A stretch of 64,000 nt of DNA from Aphanocapsa sp. GSE-SYN-MK-11-07L (GTDB taxonomy: Bacteria > Cyanobacteriota > Cyanobacteriia > Thermosynechococcales > Thermosynechococcaceae), in the NCBI GenBank assembly GCA_019359715.1, contig JAHHGS010000080.1:23102-87101 (forward strand), given 5' to 3'. The notes below the pieces were generated by a model that saw nothing but the letters and a program-made list of their open reading frames with translations, searched no databases and was not told where the DNA came from. Of this stretch, positions 1 through 8,326 are shown piece by piece. A program made the position numbers and the translations under genes. Position 1 is the first letter of the stretch. Each line of letters begins with the position of its first letter.

Positions 1-483
1 GAAACAGCCCTCTGCCATGCCTCGCTCTAATACTTTCAGCAAATGTTCGTGCAGGCTAATTACATTGCAGTCTTTGAAATACCTGCCTTGGTTTTGGCTG
101 GCTTCTTGAATCCAGAGCATTTGCCGCTGCGGGTTTTGGGCTTCGTTGGCGATCGCAATCCGAATAATCTCCTGGAGCGCTGCCTCTGGGGACAAACTTT
201 CAAAGTTGAGCTGTCCGAGGGTTGCTTGTAGTTCTGCAATCGGACGCTGTAATACCGCCTTGTACAGGCTTTCTTTGTTCTCAAAATAGTAGTGCAGCGA
301 GGCGGTTGTCACATTGGCCAGATTGGCGATCGCGCTCATCCGCGCTCCATTTAAACCATGCCGGGAAAACTCCTGTTCTGCTGCATCTAAAATTTGCTGC
401 TGGGTGGCTTCCGCATCCCGGCTTGGGCGGGAAGATTTCGTTGCTCGTTTACCAGGTCGCCCCACAGGATATTCAGACCTCAA
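1..483 (-). CDS. TetR/AcrR-family transcriptional regulator (3' end beyond window)
   Basis: Reading the minus strand gives an unbroken frame that runs off the window start, so the C-terminal end is missing. The N-terminal part holds a typical TetR helix-turn-helix: QQQILDAAEQEFSRHG, then MSAIANLANVTTASLHYYF and ENKESLYKAVL. A basic tail (RPGKRATKSSRPSR) precedes it. No ATG lies upstream of the domain; TTG at 483 is my choice, with GTG at 465 and TTG at 507 as alternatives. The gene is divergent from the Rieske oxygenase, and a palindrome in the shared region is the likely binding site. It probably represses that oxygenase; the ligand is unknown. Confidence 0.85.
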   Translation of the reverse strand, partial: MRSEYPVGRPGKRATKSSRPSRDAEATQQQILDAAEQEFSRHGLNGARMSAIANLANVTTASLHYYFENKESLYKAVLQRPIAELQATLGQLNFESLSPEAALQEIIRIAIANEAQNPQRQMLWIQEASQNQGRYFKDCNVISLHEHLLKVLERGMAEGCF

Positions 484-495
484 CTGCTTTTCTAT

Positions 496-504
496 CTTAC
501 TAAT
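496..504. promoter_or_regulatory. Half-site matching the TetR-type operator
   Basis: CTTACTAAT here is identical to one arm of the palindrome at 571-590 and lies about 75 bp away, close to the start of the regulator gene. It could support autoregulation or DNA looping. As a nine-base match it could also be chance. Confidence 0.35.
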
Positions 505-543
505 CAATCAGCTCGCTTAAATAGATCAGTTACAAGGCTAGAA

Positions 544-590
544 TTGACCCACTCGTATACTATTGCTATACTTACTAATAAATTAGTAAG
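544..590 (+). promoter_or_regulatory. Sigma70-type promoter overlapped by a perfect palindromic operator
   Basis: TTGACC (544-549) and TATACT (567-572) are separated by 17 bp, close to an ideal sigma70 promoter for the downstream oxygenase. CTTACTAATAAATTAGTAAG (571-590) is a perfect inverted repeat of nine-base arms around a two-base centre. It overlaps the end of the -10 box and the expected transcription start. That position suits a repressor such as the adjacent TetR protein. Assigning the operator to that protein is inference from position. Confidence 0.7.
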
Positions 591-605
591 TTAATTTTAC
601 AACTC

Positions 606-1619
606 ATGCAGCAGTTACAAGGCGCACCTTGGCTTTTAGCCCATCGTTCGATGCTGAAGACCAATCAGCCGCAGAAAGTCTCTTTGTTCGGGCATGATTA
701 CGTGATCTGGCAAGACAGCCAAGCCGAGATTGTTGCCTTGCCGAATGCCTGTCCGCATATGGGGGCCATGCTGTCTGAAGGGTGGTGTGTTCAGCAGTCA
801 GACGGCAGCAGCGCGATCGCCTGTCCCTTTCACGCCTTGGAGTTTGATTGGTCTGGCTGTACGATGCTACCTGGCTCCGGTAAGCGAACTCAGCCCGTGC
901 TAAAACCGTTAGAGCTAGAGATTCAAGGCGACTTGATTTGGACTTATGGGGGCTATGAACCCAAAATCCCGATTCCAGCTCTCATGAGCAAGATTGCGGA
1001 TGGGTATGAATTTGTTGGCGTGACGGGCGATCGCAGCATCCCGACCGATTTACTGACCTTGCTGCTGAACATGCACGATTACAACCATCAAAATGGCACC
1101 CATCGGCAGTTGTTTGAAATTGAACAAGTGGAAGTGACCCGGTTTATCGATCAAGGCTTGCACTCCCACGCTTACTTAGTGCAGAGCCGTAAACAGCCGA
1201 CTTGGCGCGATCTGCTGAAAAATCCAGGATTGCTGGCTATGCCTAGGATCTTAAAAGCGCACCTAGAAAACTTTTTTCCATTTATGGGCATGGTGCATGG
1301 CGAAAGTCCGATCCTTGACCTGAAGGAATGCCATTTTTACCGCCCAGAGTCCGAGCAGCAGTCACGGGTCTTCGTGCTTGTGTACATCAAAGCTCACTCA
1401 GCGATCGCCCATGTGATCAAGCGCAATTTATTAAAACTGATTAATGTTGTGATTGAGCAGGACGCTGATATTTTGGGCAAGCTCTACCCCAACACTCCTC
1501 AGCAAATTAAACTCAACAACGAAGTCGGCATCGATTGGGTACGGCGCAACTATCAGAGCTTTCCAGCCGCGTTGGCAGAGCCTCCCCAAAGGGGAATCGC
1601 CCCCAATCTTTCTCGGTAG
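606..1619 (+). CDS. Rieske [2Fe-2S] aromatic-ring-type oxygenase
   Basis: This 337-residue protein has a Rieske cluster site, C49-x-H51 and C73-x2-H76 (CPH ... CPFH). Downstream it has the mononuclear iron motif N-x2-D-x2-H-x4-H (NMHDYNHQNGTH). Together these define the oxygenase component of Rieske non-haem iron oxygenases, a family that includes ring dioxygenases and chlorophyll-related oxygenases. The substrate cannot be read from sequence. It is the only gene behind the TetR-controlled promoter, and no reductase or ferredoxin gene lies beside it, so a shared electron donor is likely. Regulation by a TetR protein suggests induction by a small hydrophobic compound. Confidence 0.85.
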   Translation: MQQLQGAPWLLAHRSMLKTNQPQKVSLFGHDYVIWQDSQAEIVALPNACPHMGAMLSEGWCVQQSDGSSAIACPFHALEFDWSGCTMLPGSGKRTQPVLKPLELEIQGDLIWTYGGYEPKIPIPALMSKIADGYEFVGVTGDRSIPTDLLTLLLNMHDYNHQNGTHRQLFEIEQVEVTRFIDQGLHSHAYLVQSRKQPTWRDLLKNPGLLAMPRILKAHLENFFPFMGMVHGESPILDLKECHFYRPESEQQSRVFVLVYIKAHSAIAHVIKRNLLKLINVVIEQDADILGKLYPNTPQQIKLNNEVGIDWVRRNYQSFPAALAEPPQRGIAPNLSR

Positions 1620-1805
1620 TGTAGTAATTCTAAAAATTATGACTTGCGATCACCAGCCGGAATAAGATTGCAAATTTTGGCTGTATGTAGTTGTGGCAGA
1701 CCTCCCTGCCGGTGGAGTCCTTAGCTGTGGCTCCTATACACTGTTGGGGGTGCGTCTTTTGATGCCCCTTCGTTCTCAAAACTTCGATTCGTTATTGACA
1801 TCCTT

Positions 1806-2762
1806 ATGAAAATTTCCCGTGCAATCCTTGGTTGTCTGGTGGTTCTCACCGCTTTAGCTCCTCAGTTGGCGGTCGTAGCTGAAGATATACCTCATCAGTT
1901 AATCGCTAAAGCCCAAGCGCTAGTGCTCAACCAGCCTTTTAGCCGGACGCGATCGTTTTCAGAGGGATTAGCAGCCGTCCAGCTCAACGGCAAGTGGGGC
2001 TACATCGATAAAACGGGCAAATTAGTGATTCCCATCCAGTTTGACGATGCATTGGCTTTTTCCGAGGGACTGGCAGAAGTTGAACTGAATGGCAAATGGG
2101 GCTATATCGATAAAACCGGCAAACTGGCGATCGCGGCTGAATTCGTCAATGCTCTCCCTTTTTCAGAAGGACTGGCCGCTGTCAGAGTCGGCAATTTGTG
2201 GGGCTACATTGATAAAACCGGCAAACAGGTAATTCCAGCCCAGTTTGAAGATGCCTTTGAGTTTGCACAGGGCTTAGCCGGAATCAGAGTCGATCGCAAA
2301 ACGGGCTTTATTAACCCCCAAGGCAAGCTGGTGATTCCCCCGCAATTTGACGGCGCTTCGCCCTTTTCAGAAGGGCTGGCGCGGGTGCGAACCGGCAACA
2401 ACTGGGGCTTTATTAATTTAACAGGGGAAAAAGTAATTCAACTAGAAGCCGATTTAGTCGCCCGGTTTTCAGAAGGCTTAGCCGCCATTTTTATTGACGA
2501 CAAAGCTGGCTATATCGACAAAACGGGCAAGGTGGTGATTAAACCCCAATTCGATGATGTTCTGCCCTTTCAAGAAGGTTTAGCCGCCGTCAAAATTGGT
2601 GAGCAGTGGGGCTACATCGACAAAACGGGCAAGGTGGTGATTCCAGTTAAATTTGATCGCGCCATCTCCTTCTCGGATGGACTCGCCTTTGCCCAGATTG
2701 CCGACAAGCGCGGCTATATCAATCAAACCGGCAATTTTGCGATTTCTGTTCCCCCAGGCTGA
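1806..2762 (+). CDS. Secreted WG-repeat protein
   Basis: The protein starts with a Sec signal peptide (MKISRAILGCLVVLTALAPQ, cleavage probably near AVVAED). About eight tandem units of roughly 35-40 residues follow, each built around FSEGLA, WGYIDKTGK and VIPxQFDxA. These are WG/KWG repeats, found in many bacterial exported proteins with no enzymatic motif; they are thought to form a repeat scaffold for binding. At 318 residues the repeats occupy almost the whole mature chain. The gene ends two bases before the convergent mannosidase gene. Confidence 0.85.
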   Translation: MKISRAILGCLVVLTALAPQLAVVAEDIPHQLIAKAQALVLNQPFSRTRSFSEGLAAVQLNGKWGYIDKTGKLVIPIQFDDALAFSEGLAEVELNGKWGYIDKTGKLAIAAEFVNALPFSEGLAAVRVGNLWGYIDKTGKQVIPAQFEDAFEFAQGLAGIRVDRKTGFINPQGKLVIPPQFDGASPFSEGLARVRTGNNWGFINLTGEKVIQLEADLVARFSEGLAAIFIDDKAGYIDKTGKVVIKPQFDDVLPFQEGLAAVKIGEQWGYIDKTGKVVIPVKFDRAISFSDGLAFAQIADKRGYINQTGNFAISVPPG

Positions 2763-2764
2763 AA

Positions 2765-5700
2765 CTAATCTGACTGGTTAATCAGGAAAGAAGCAATTTG
2801 CCAAGGTCGCAGAGATGTCTCCACTGGCTGAGTTGGCTCGCTTAGGGGTTGCTCCAATAAATCTACCGGTTGGATCAGAGCCAAGCTTATATCAGTCTGC
2901 AATTCCAGTTCAGCGGCCTCGCCGTGGGCCTCATAACAGCGCAAAATCCACTGCTTGGGTTGATCTTCTGCGAGCTTGAAGGCCATCAGGATTAGGTTTT
3001 CTGCCCCCAAGCTGAGGAACTGCCCCCGATTCGGCAGCTTGCGATCGCCAGTATCAGCATCAGGCAGCGAACAAACCACAGCTTGCAGCGGAGCGTTCAG
3101 TTCATAGCCTTGGCGAACGGTTTGAGCAGTTTGCCAGGTGCCCTTATGAGGATAAATGGCGTAAGTAAATTCATGCTCTCCGGTATCAGCTTCCGGGTCG
3201 GGCCACACCGACCCCCGGAGCAGGGTGAGACGCAATTGCTGGGGCTGGGCATCGTAGCCATATTTGCAGTTGTTGAGCAAGCTCACCCCATATTTACCGT
3301 CGGCTTGGCCCAAATCTGCCCACTGAAGAGCGGGCACTTCCCATTTAGCCTGTTGGGCTGGCTCTAAGTCTGGGTTGGGCAGAGTTGGACGCGAGATCGC
3401 CCCGCAGGCCATTTCATAAGTCGCCTCCTCAGCCGAGATGCTGAGCGGAAAGGCGGCTTTCAGCAACACGTGCTGCTCATGCCAGTCAACGGTGGTGACA
3501 ATTTTGAGCGCTTTGGCATTCACCTCCAGCACATAGTCTTGACAAATTTGTGATTGACAAAAAGCATAGGTGACTCGAATGCTGCGCTCAATATCGTTCC
3601 AGCTTGCCCACTCAATGTTGGTTAAGGTTGCCCCTGGTAAGGGGTGGTTAGCGTAGTCGGGGTCAATGTTCCAAGCGTCCCAATATTGCCCTTTGTCCTC
3701 AAAAAACTGGAGTTGATTGCCCGGCCAAGTCAAAACAGAGCGATCGTCGAGCGTGTCGTAGAGATTGGTGATTTCACCCGTTTGGGGATGAATTTCGACG
3801 TGCAGATAGTTATTCTCCAGCACAAAACCGAGGGGCGGCAGTCCAGGGGTGGACAGTTCCGGCAGGCGGCAGAGCCAAAATTGCCGATAGCCAACGCCCG
3901 GAATCTCAGTCGCCAAAAATTTGAGCTGGTTGCCCTGCTGAGCAAATCTGACCGGATATTCGGCGGGATCTAAAACCTGCCACGGCTGATCGTCCGGCAA
4001 GTCGAGGCTGACAATCTGCGATCGCTGCCAATTCAACGAGTTAAATACAACAATTGGCAGGGCATCGGGCTGGGGTGGTTCTGGAAATTGAATCTGGTTG
4101 GCGATCGCCGCTATTGCCTCCTGCAACACTTGCTCCCCAGTTTGCTGGGCTTGGGTCCACTCGCGGTTGGCATCCACAAACACCTGCGGAATTGACGAGC
4201 CGGGCAGAATGTCGTGGAACTGATTGAATAGAGTTTGCTTCCAGGCAGTTTCAATCTCAGTTTTAGGGTAAGGCACATCTGCAACCAAAGTCGCCAGAGA
4301 GGCAAACAGTTCTGCGTTGTAGAGCAAAATTTCACAGGTTCGATTGGCCCGCTTTTGGTCAGCACGGCTGGTATAGCAGCCGCGATGAAATTCTAAGTAA
4401 AGCTCGTCATTCCAGACCGGCAAAGCATTGGCCGCATCCTTTTCAATCTTGGCGTTGAGCAAGTCTAAATAGTCAGTAACTGTGGTGAACTTGAGGCGGG
4501 GGAAGAGGGGCGATCGCTGCCAGCGGCGGGCAATTTCTAACATATCTCTGGTTGGCCCGCCGCCGTGATCACCGACGCCAGGCAGCCAAAGACTTTCTTT
4601 ATGTCTGGTTGCGGCTTCCCACTCCTGGGCATAGCTAGCCATTTTGACCGGATTAACGCTCTCGCCAATCAAAGCAGACATCAGACTCAATATTTGGCTA
4701 CCGTCTGGCGATCGCCACCAAAACAAGTCGTGGGGAAACTGGGTGGTGTCGTTCCAGCGCAGCTTTTGGGTGACAAAATACTTGACGCCGCCCTGGCAGA
4801 GAATTTGCGGCAACTGCCAACAAAAGCCAAAGCTATCGGGCAACCAGGCGATCGGGCTAATCTGACCAAACTTCTCCTGCACATAGCGCTGTCCGTACAG
4901 CACCTGCCGCACCAAAGACTCGCCGCTGATTAAATTTAATTCTGGTTCGACCCACAGCCCCGCCACAATTTCCCACTGCCCGGCGGCGACTTGGGCTTGA
5001 ATGGCGGCAAACAGTTCCGGTCGATTGGCTTCAAACCAGGCATAAAGGGCCGGTGATGAGTGGCAAAAAATCAGCTCTGGAAAATCTTTTTGCAGATCTA
5101 AAACCGACTGAAAGGTGCGTTCTGCTACCTGCCAAGTTTCGCTGACCGGCCACAGCCAGGCCAGGTCAAGGTGGGCATGACCTGTTAAGTAAATCTGCCG
5201 CTGTTGCAGCCACGGAGCAAAGGGCTCTAGAGTCTGGCGTACCTGCTGTAGAGATTGATCAAAACCAAGGCGATCGCCCAGGTTCTGCCAATCCAGACTT
5301 TGCAAACTGGCGGCTAACAAGTCTAAATCTTGGGGCTGAAATTTTTGCAGATAGCCGTGCAGCACTTCAATTTCATCTGCCACAAACCCAGGATCAAGAT
5401 TTGTGGAGGACTCGAAGATCAACTGCGATCGCACCAACGCCCCCTGATCGTGCCCCGGACTGACCAGCCGGATGGCCACCCAAAAGGTTTGGCCTGGCTG
5501 GGCAGATTCACTCAGCAGCACTCTAGCAGAGCAGTCAAATAAATCTCCCGCTTGGGTCAACTGCCCATTCACAAAACTTTCCGTCTGCTCTGCCCACCAG
5601 GTCAGCCCCAACCGCAAGCTCAAGCCCGCTAGCGGATAACCCTGCAAATCAGTCGGAACTTGAAACTGCTGGCTCAGCCAAAGCACCTGCTGCCCAGCGG

Positions 5701-5875
5701 CCCAAGCAATATGATTTTTAGCGTTTAAAGCGGCGATCGCAGTTGGCTGCGCCCAAGCAGCTTGCTCCAACGGCAACTCGCCCAAGTGCCACTGCCAATT
5801 CGCTTGCACCTCCTGCTGCACCAATTGCCGCAGACGGGCGATCTCCTGGTTAATTTTTTCCGGTTGGGACGACAT
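2765..5875 (-). CDS. Alpha-mannosidase, glycoside hydrolase family 38
   Basis: The 1036-residue protein has the GH38 signature GHAHLDLAWLWP, in which H233, H235 and D237 correspond to the metal-binding site. WLPDSFGF supplies the expected nucleophile, D347, and GVGDHGGGPT is also characteristic. The N-terminal part (about 1-215) is the substrate-recognition/beta domain and the C-terminal half is the usual beta-sandwich region. I see no signal peptide, so a cytoplasmic enzyme acting on mannose-containing oligosaccharides or storage glycans is likely. Its start lies four bases after the stop of the small membrane-protein gene, so the two form an operon. Confidence 0.93.
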   Translation of the reverse strand: MSSQPEKINQEIARLRQLVQQEVQANWQWHLGELPLEQAAWAQPTAIAALNAKNHIAWAAGQQVLWLSQQFQVPTDLQGYPLAGLSLRLGLTWWAEQTESFVNGQLTQAGDLFDCSARVLLSESAQPGQTFWVAIRLVSPGHDQGALVRSQLIFESSTNLDPGFVADEIEVLHGYLQKFQPQDLDLLAASLQSLDWQNLGDRLGFDQSLQQVRQTLEPFAPWLQQRQIYLTGHAHLDLAWLWPVSETWQVAERTFQSVLDLQKDFPELIFCHSSPALYAWFEANRPELFAAIQAQVAAGQWEIVAGLWVEPELNLISGESLVRQVLYGQRYVQEKFGQISPIAWLPDSFGFCWQLPQILCQGGVKYFVTQKLRWNDTTQFPHDLFWWRSPDGSQILSLMSALIGESVNPVKMASYAQEWEAATRHKESLWLPGVGDHGGGPTRDMLEIARRWQRSPLFPRLKFTTVTDYLDLLNAKIEKDAANALPVWNDELYLEFHRGCYTSRADQKRANRTCEILLYNAELFASLATLVADVPYPKTEIETAWKQTLFNQFHDILPGSSIPQVFVDANREWTQAQQTGEQVLQEAIAAIANQIQFPEPPQPDALPIVVFNSLNWQRSQIVSLDLPDDQPWQVLDPAEYPVRFAQQGNQLKFLATEIPGVGYRQFWLCRLPELSTPGLPPLGFVLENNYLHVEIHPQTGEITNLYDTLDDRSVLTWPGNQLQFFEDKGQYWDAWNIDPDYANHPLPGATLTNIEWASWNDIERSIRVTYAFCQSQICQDYVLEVNAKALKIVTTVDWHEQHVLLKAAFPLSISAEEATYEMACGAISRPTLPNPDLEPAQQAKWEVPALQWADLGQADGKYGVSLLNNCKYGYDAQPQQLRLTLLRGSVWPDPEADTGEHEFTYAIYPHKGTWQTAQTVRQGYELNAPLQAVVCSLPDADTGDRKLPNRGQFLSLGAENLILMAFKLAEDQPKQWILRCYEAHGEAAELELQTDISLALIQPVDLLEQPLSEPTQPVETSLRPWQIASFLINQSD

Positions 5876-5879
5876 ATTT

Positions 5880-6245
5880 CTAAGCAGCCAGCACCATCAC
5901 AACACCGGCCATGATGCAGCTTATACCCGCCCAACGCAACACTGGCACTGTCTCACCAAAAAACACCATGCTGGCAATCACCGTAAAAACATAGGTAATT
6001 GCCACGAGAGGGGCCGCCGCGCTCAGCTTGGCCCGCGAGAGCACAATAATATAGCCCAAGGCTGAAACCGCATAAATGGACAAGCCCGCCCATAGCAAAG
6101 GCTGAGTGGTCATTGCAATTAATTTTTGACCTAAGTTGGCAAAGCCGACCGCCCCTAGAGCATTTGCGCCTGCTTTCAGTAACACTTGCCCAACCACGCT
6201 ACATAGAATTGCACCTAACAACAACAAAAATGTATTACTATTCAT
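5880..6245 (-). CDS. Small EamA/SMR-type membrane transporter
   Basis: This 121-residue protein has four predicted membrane helices (MNSNTFLLLLGAILCSVVGQ; LLWAGLSIYAVSALGYIIVL; APLVAITYVFTVIASMVFFG; AGISCIMAGVVMVLAA). That matches the small multidrug resistance/EamA-like family, including the ArnE/ArnF-type flippases of lipid-linked sugars. A longer in-frame extension exists upstream but would overlap the divergent glycosyltransferase; the ATG at 6245 gives a normal family length. Location between an alpha-mannosidase and a DPM1-like glycosyltransferase favours a role in lipid-linked sugar handling, but that is inference. Confidence 0.75.
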   Translation of the reverse strand: MNSNTFLLLLGAILCSVVGQVLLKAGANALGAVGFANLGQKLIAMTTQPLLWAGLSIYAVSALGYIIVLSRAKLSAAAPLVAITYVFTVIASMVFFGETVPVLRWAGISCIMAGVVMVLAA

Positions 6246-6353
6246 GCCAAAGATTGTCCAACCAGAGTTGACGATGCTAGTTTGGTTCCCAAGTATTCTA
6301 GAGTTTTCAGCTCGCAGGTCTGGCAAGCCGCGCAATTTCTTCAGAACTTGATC

Positions 6354-7544
6354 ATGGGTAGCAGCACCAGATCTCACACTTACAACCAACATTCACCGCT
6401 GATTTCGGTGGTGATGCCCTGCCTAAATGAAGAGGCAGCGATCGCTGCATGCATCGAAAAAATTCAGCAAACCTTCGCACAGCATCAGATCCAAGGTGAA
6501 ATTGTCGTATCTGACAACGGCTCCACCGATCGCTCTGTCGAGATCGCTGAGAACATGGGAGTGCGAGTGGTGCATCAGCCCCTGCGTGGGTATGGCAGTG
6601 CCTATCTGAAAGGGTTTGCCCATGCTAAGGGTAAATACTTGATCATGGGCGATGCGGATGACACCTATGACTTTACGCTGATTCCGCAGTTTTTAGAAAA
6701 GCTAGACCAGCAGGGCTACGATTTTGTCACCGGTAGCCGCTATTTGGGGGGTGGCGATCGCCACATTACGCTTCTGCACCGCTTTGTTGGTAATCCGGCC
6801 CTAACAGGTACGCTTAATTTTTTGTTTGGCACTGCCTACACCGATGTTTACTGTGGTTTTCGGGGCTTTAGCCGCGAAGCCTATGAGCTGATTCAGCCCC
6901 TCAGCCCTGGCATGGAGTTTAATCTGGAACTGGCGATCAACGCTGGCTTAGCCAACTTAAGCATTGCCGAGTTGCCAATCCAACTCCAGCCGCGCAAAGG
7001 TGAGTCAAAGCTGAGAACCCTTAGAGATGGCTGGCGCAGCCTCCGCATGATGCTGCTCTACTGCCCCAATAAAGTTTTTTTACTGCCGGGGCTATGCTTG
7101 CTGCTGTTGGGAATACTCTTGCATACGCTGGTTTTAATGGCAGCGATCAAGTATCAGGGTCGCCCGTTGGGAGTTGTCACAAGCACCGTTGCCACCATCT
7201 TGAGCGTGACCGGCTTTGAGGTCTTGAGCTTAGGCTTACACCTGAAAACCTATTCGTGGAGCCGTCGCTTTGACAAAAACAATCGTTTTCTGAGGCGCTT
7301 CTATCAAATATTTACCCTAGAACTGGGCTTGATGCTAGGACTGCTGCTGCTTGGATCTGGGTCTTCTATCCTGGCAATTCGAGTCGTTGATTGGATTCGA
7401 TCAGATTTACAGCCTCTCCCTCAACCAGCCCTGATTTCTATGGCAGCAACCCTGATCATTATTGGTCTCGGCGTCATCTTCTCATCAATTTTTATTTCAG
7501 CCATGTCCATGCGCAAGGGTGATGCCTATGAGCAAGAGCGTTAA
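6354..7544 (+). CDS. GT2-family glycosyltransferase with C-terminal membrane helices
   Basis: The first 240 residues are a GT-A fold resembling dolichol/polyprenol-phosphate mannose synthase. They contain ISVVMPCLNEEAAIAACI, VSDNGSTDRSVEIAE and the metal-binding GDADDTYDF. Residues after about 245 carry hydrophobic helices in two pairs (VFLLPGLCLLLLGILLHTLV; LGLMLGLLLLGSGSSI), as in membrane-anchored GT2 enzymes that charge polyprenyl phosphate. I chose the ATG at 6354 because it begins just before the domain. An earlier in-frame ATG at 6282 would intrude into the divergent promoter region. It overlaps the next gene, so both are co-transcribed. Confidence 0.85.
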   Translation: MGSSTRSHTYNQHSPLISVVMPCLNEEAAIAACIEKIQQTFAQHQIQGEIVVSDNGSTDRSVEIAENMGVRVVHQPLRGYGSAYLKGFAHAKGKYLIMGDADDTYDFTLIPQFLEKLDQQGYDFVTGSRYLGGGDRHITLLHRFVGNPALTGTLNFLFGTAYTDVYCGFRGFSREAYELIQPLSPGMEFNLELAINAGLANLSIAELPIQLQPRKGESKLRTLRDGWRSLRMMLLYCPNKVFLLPGLCLLLLGILLHTLVLMAAIKYQGRPLGVVTSTVATILSVTGFEVLSLGLHLKTYSWSRRFDKNNRFLRRFYQIFTLELGLMLGLLLLGSGSSILAIRVVDWIRSDLQPLPQPALISMAATLIIIGLGVIFSSIFISAMSMRKGDAYEQER

Positions 7545-8214
7545 ACCGATTAAGAGTGCTTATGTCCAGAAAAATATTGGGGGTATCATCAGCAAAATCT
7601 CCTTGTACGCCCGCCAGCGGATGTTTCGTTCTTTGATGGAGATTGCTCAACCTACGTCTGAAACAAGCGTGTTGGATGTGGGTGTAACGTGCGATCGCCG
7701 TCAAGACTCCAATTTCTTTGAAAAACTGTATCTCTATCCTCAGCAAATTACGGCCGTTGGCGTAGAAGAGGCCTACTTTCTAGAGCAGGATTTTCCAGGA
7801 CTAAAATATGTTAAAGCTGATGGCTTGAGTTTACCTTTTCCTGATCAAAGCTTTGATTTGGTAGTCAGTTTTGCCGTGATTGAGCATGTCGGCGATCGGA
7901 GAAATCAGCAAAAGTTGATAGCTGAACTATGCCGAGTTGGGCGCAACTGCTACATTACAACACCCAATCGGTGGTATCCAATTGAATTCCACACCGTCTT
8001 GCCCCTCATTCACTGGTTGCCTGCCAAATGGTTTCGTTGGATTCTTAAGTTTCTCGGTCAAGAATTTTGGTCAAAAGAAGAGAATCTGAACCTTTTAACC
8101 CTAAATGAACTCTTTTCTTTCTTTCCGTCAACGACAACGATTAAAAATAGGTCAACAAAGCTATTCGGAATAACCTCAAATCTGTGCCTTTACGTACAAA
8201 ATCACACATCCTAA
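7528..8214 (+). CDS. Class I SAM-dependent methyltransferase (type 11)
   Basis: The protein is about 228 residues. It has a Rossmann methyltransferase core, VLDVGVT near residue 47, then KADGLSLPFPDQSFDLVVSFAVIEHV, the usual motif II/III of Methyltransf_11. Motif I reads DVGVT rather than DxGxGxG, a noticeable divergence that nonetheless occurs in glycan-associated methyltransferases. The ATG at 7528 is chosen because AAGGG lies eight bases before it; ATG 7522 is the alternative. The gene overlaps the 3' end of the glycosyltransferase gene. Base composition becomes visibly AT-richer from here. The substrate is probably a sugar or lipid-linked sugar, by context only. Confidence 0.75.
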   Translation: MSKSVKPIKSAYVQKNIGGIISKISLYARQRMFRSLMEIAQPTSETSVLDVGVTCDRRQDSNFFEKLYLYPQQITAVGVEEAYFLEQDFPGLKYVKADGLSLPFPDQSFDLVVSFAVIEHVGDRRNQQKLIAELCRVGRNCYITTPNRWYPIEFHTVLPLIHWLPAKWFRWILKFLGQEFWSKEENLNLLTLNELFSFFPSTTTIKNRSTKLFGITSNLCLYVQNHTS

Positions 8215-8326
8215 ATCAGTTTTCAAACCGAGGTCAGAGATTAGAGTCAGATCTACAAAAAGTGCATTTCAAAACTCAATTAGGATTGCCACGAAAATTT
8301 GATGATTGAATGTGGAAACTTCTATA

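Noticed and set aside
1620..1805. Possible terminator after the Rieske oxygenase
   Set aside because: GGGG and CCCC runs near 1746-1770 do not pair well and no T-run follows.
5880..6392. 170-residue form of the small membrane transporter
   Set aside because: The added 49 residues overlap the divergent glycosyltransferase start and are not membrane-like; the 121-residue form fits the family.
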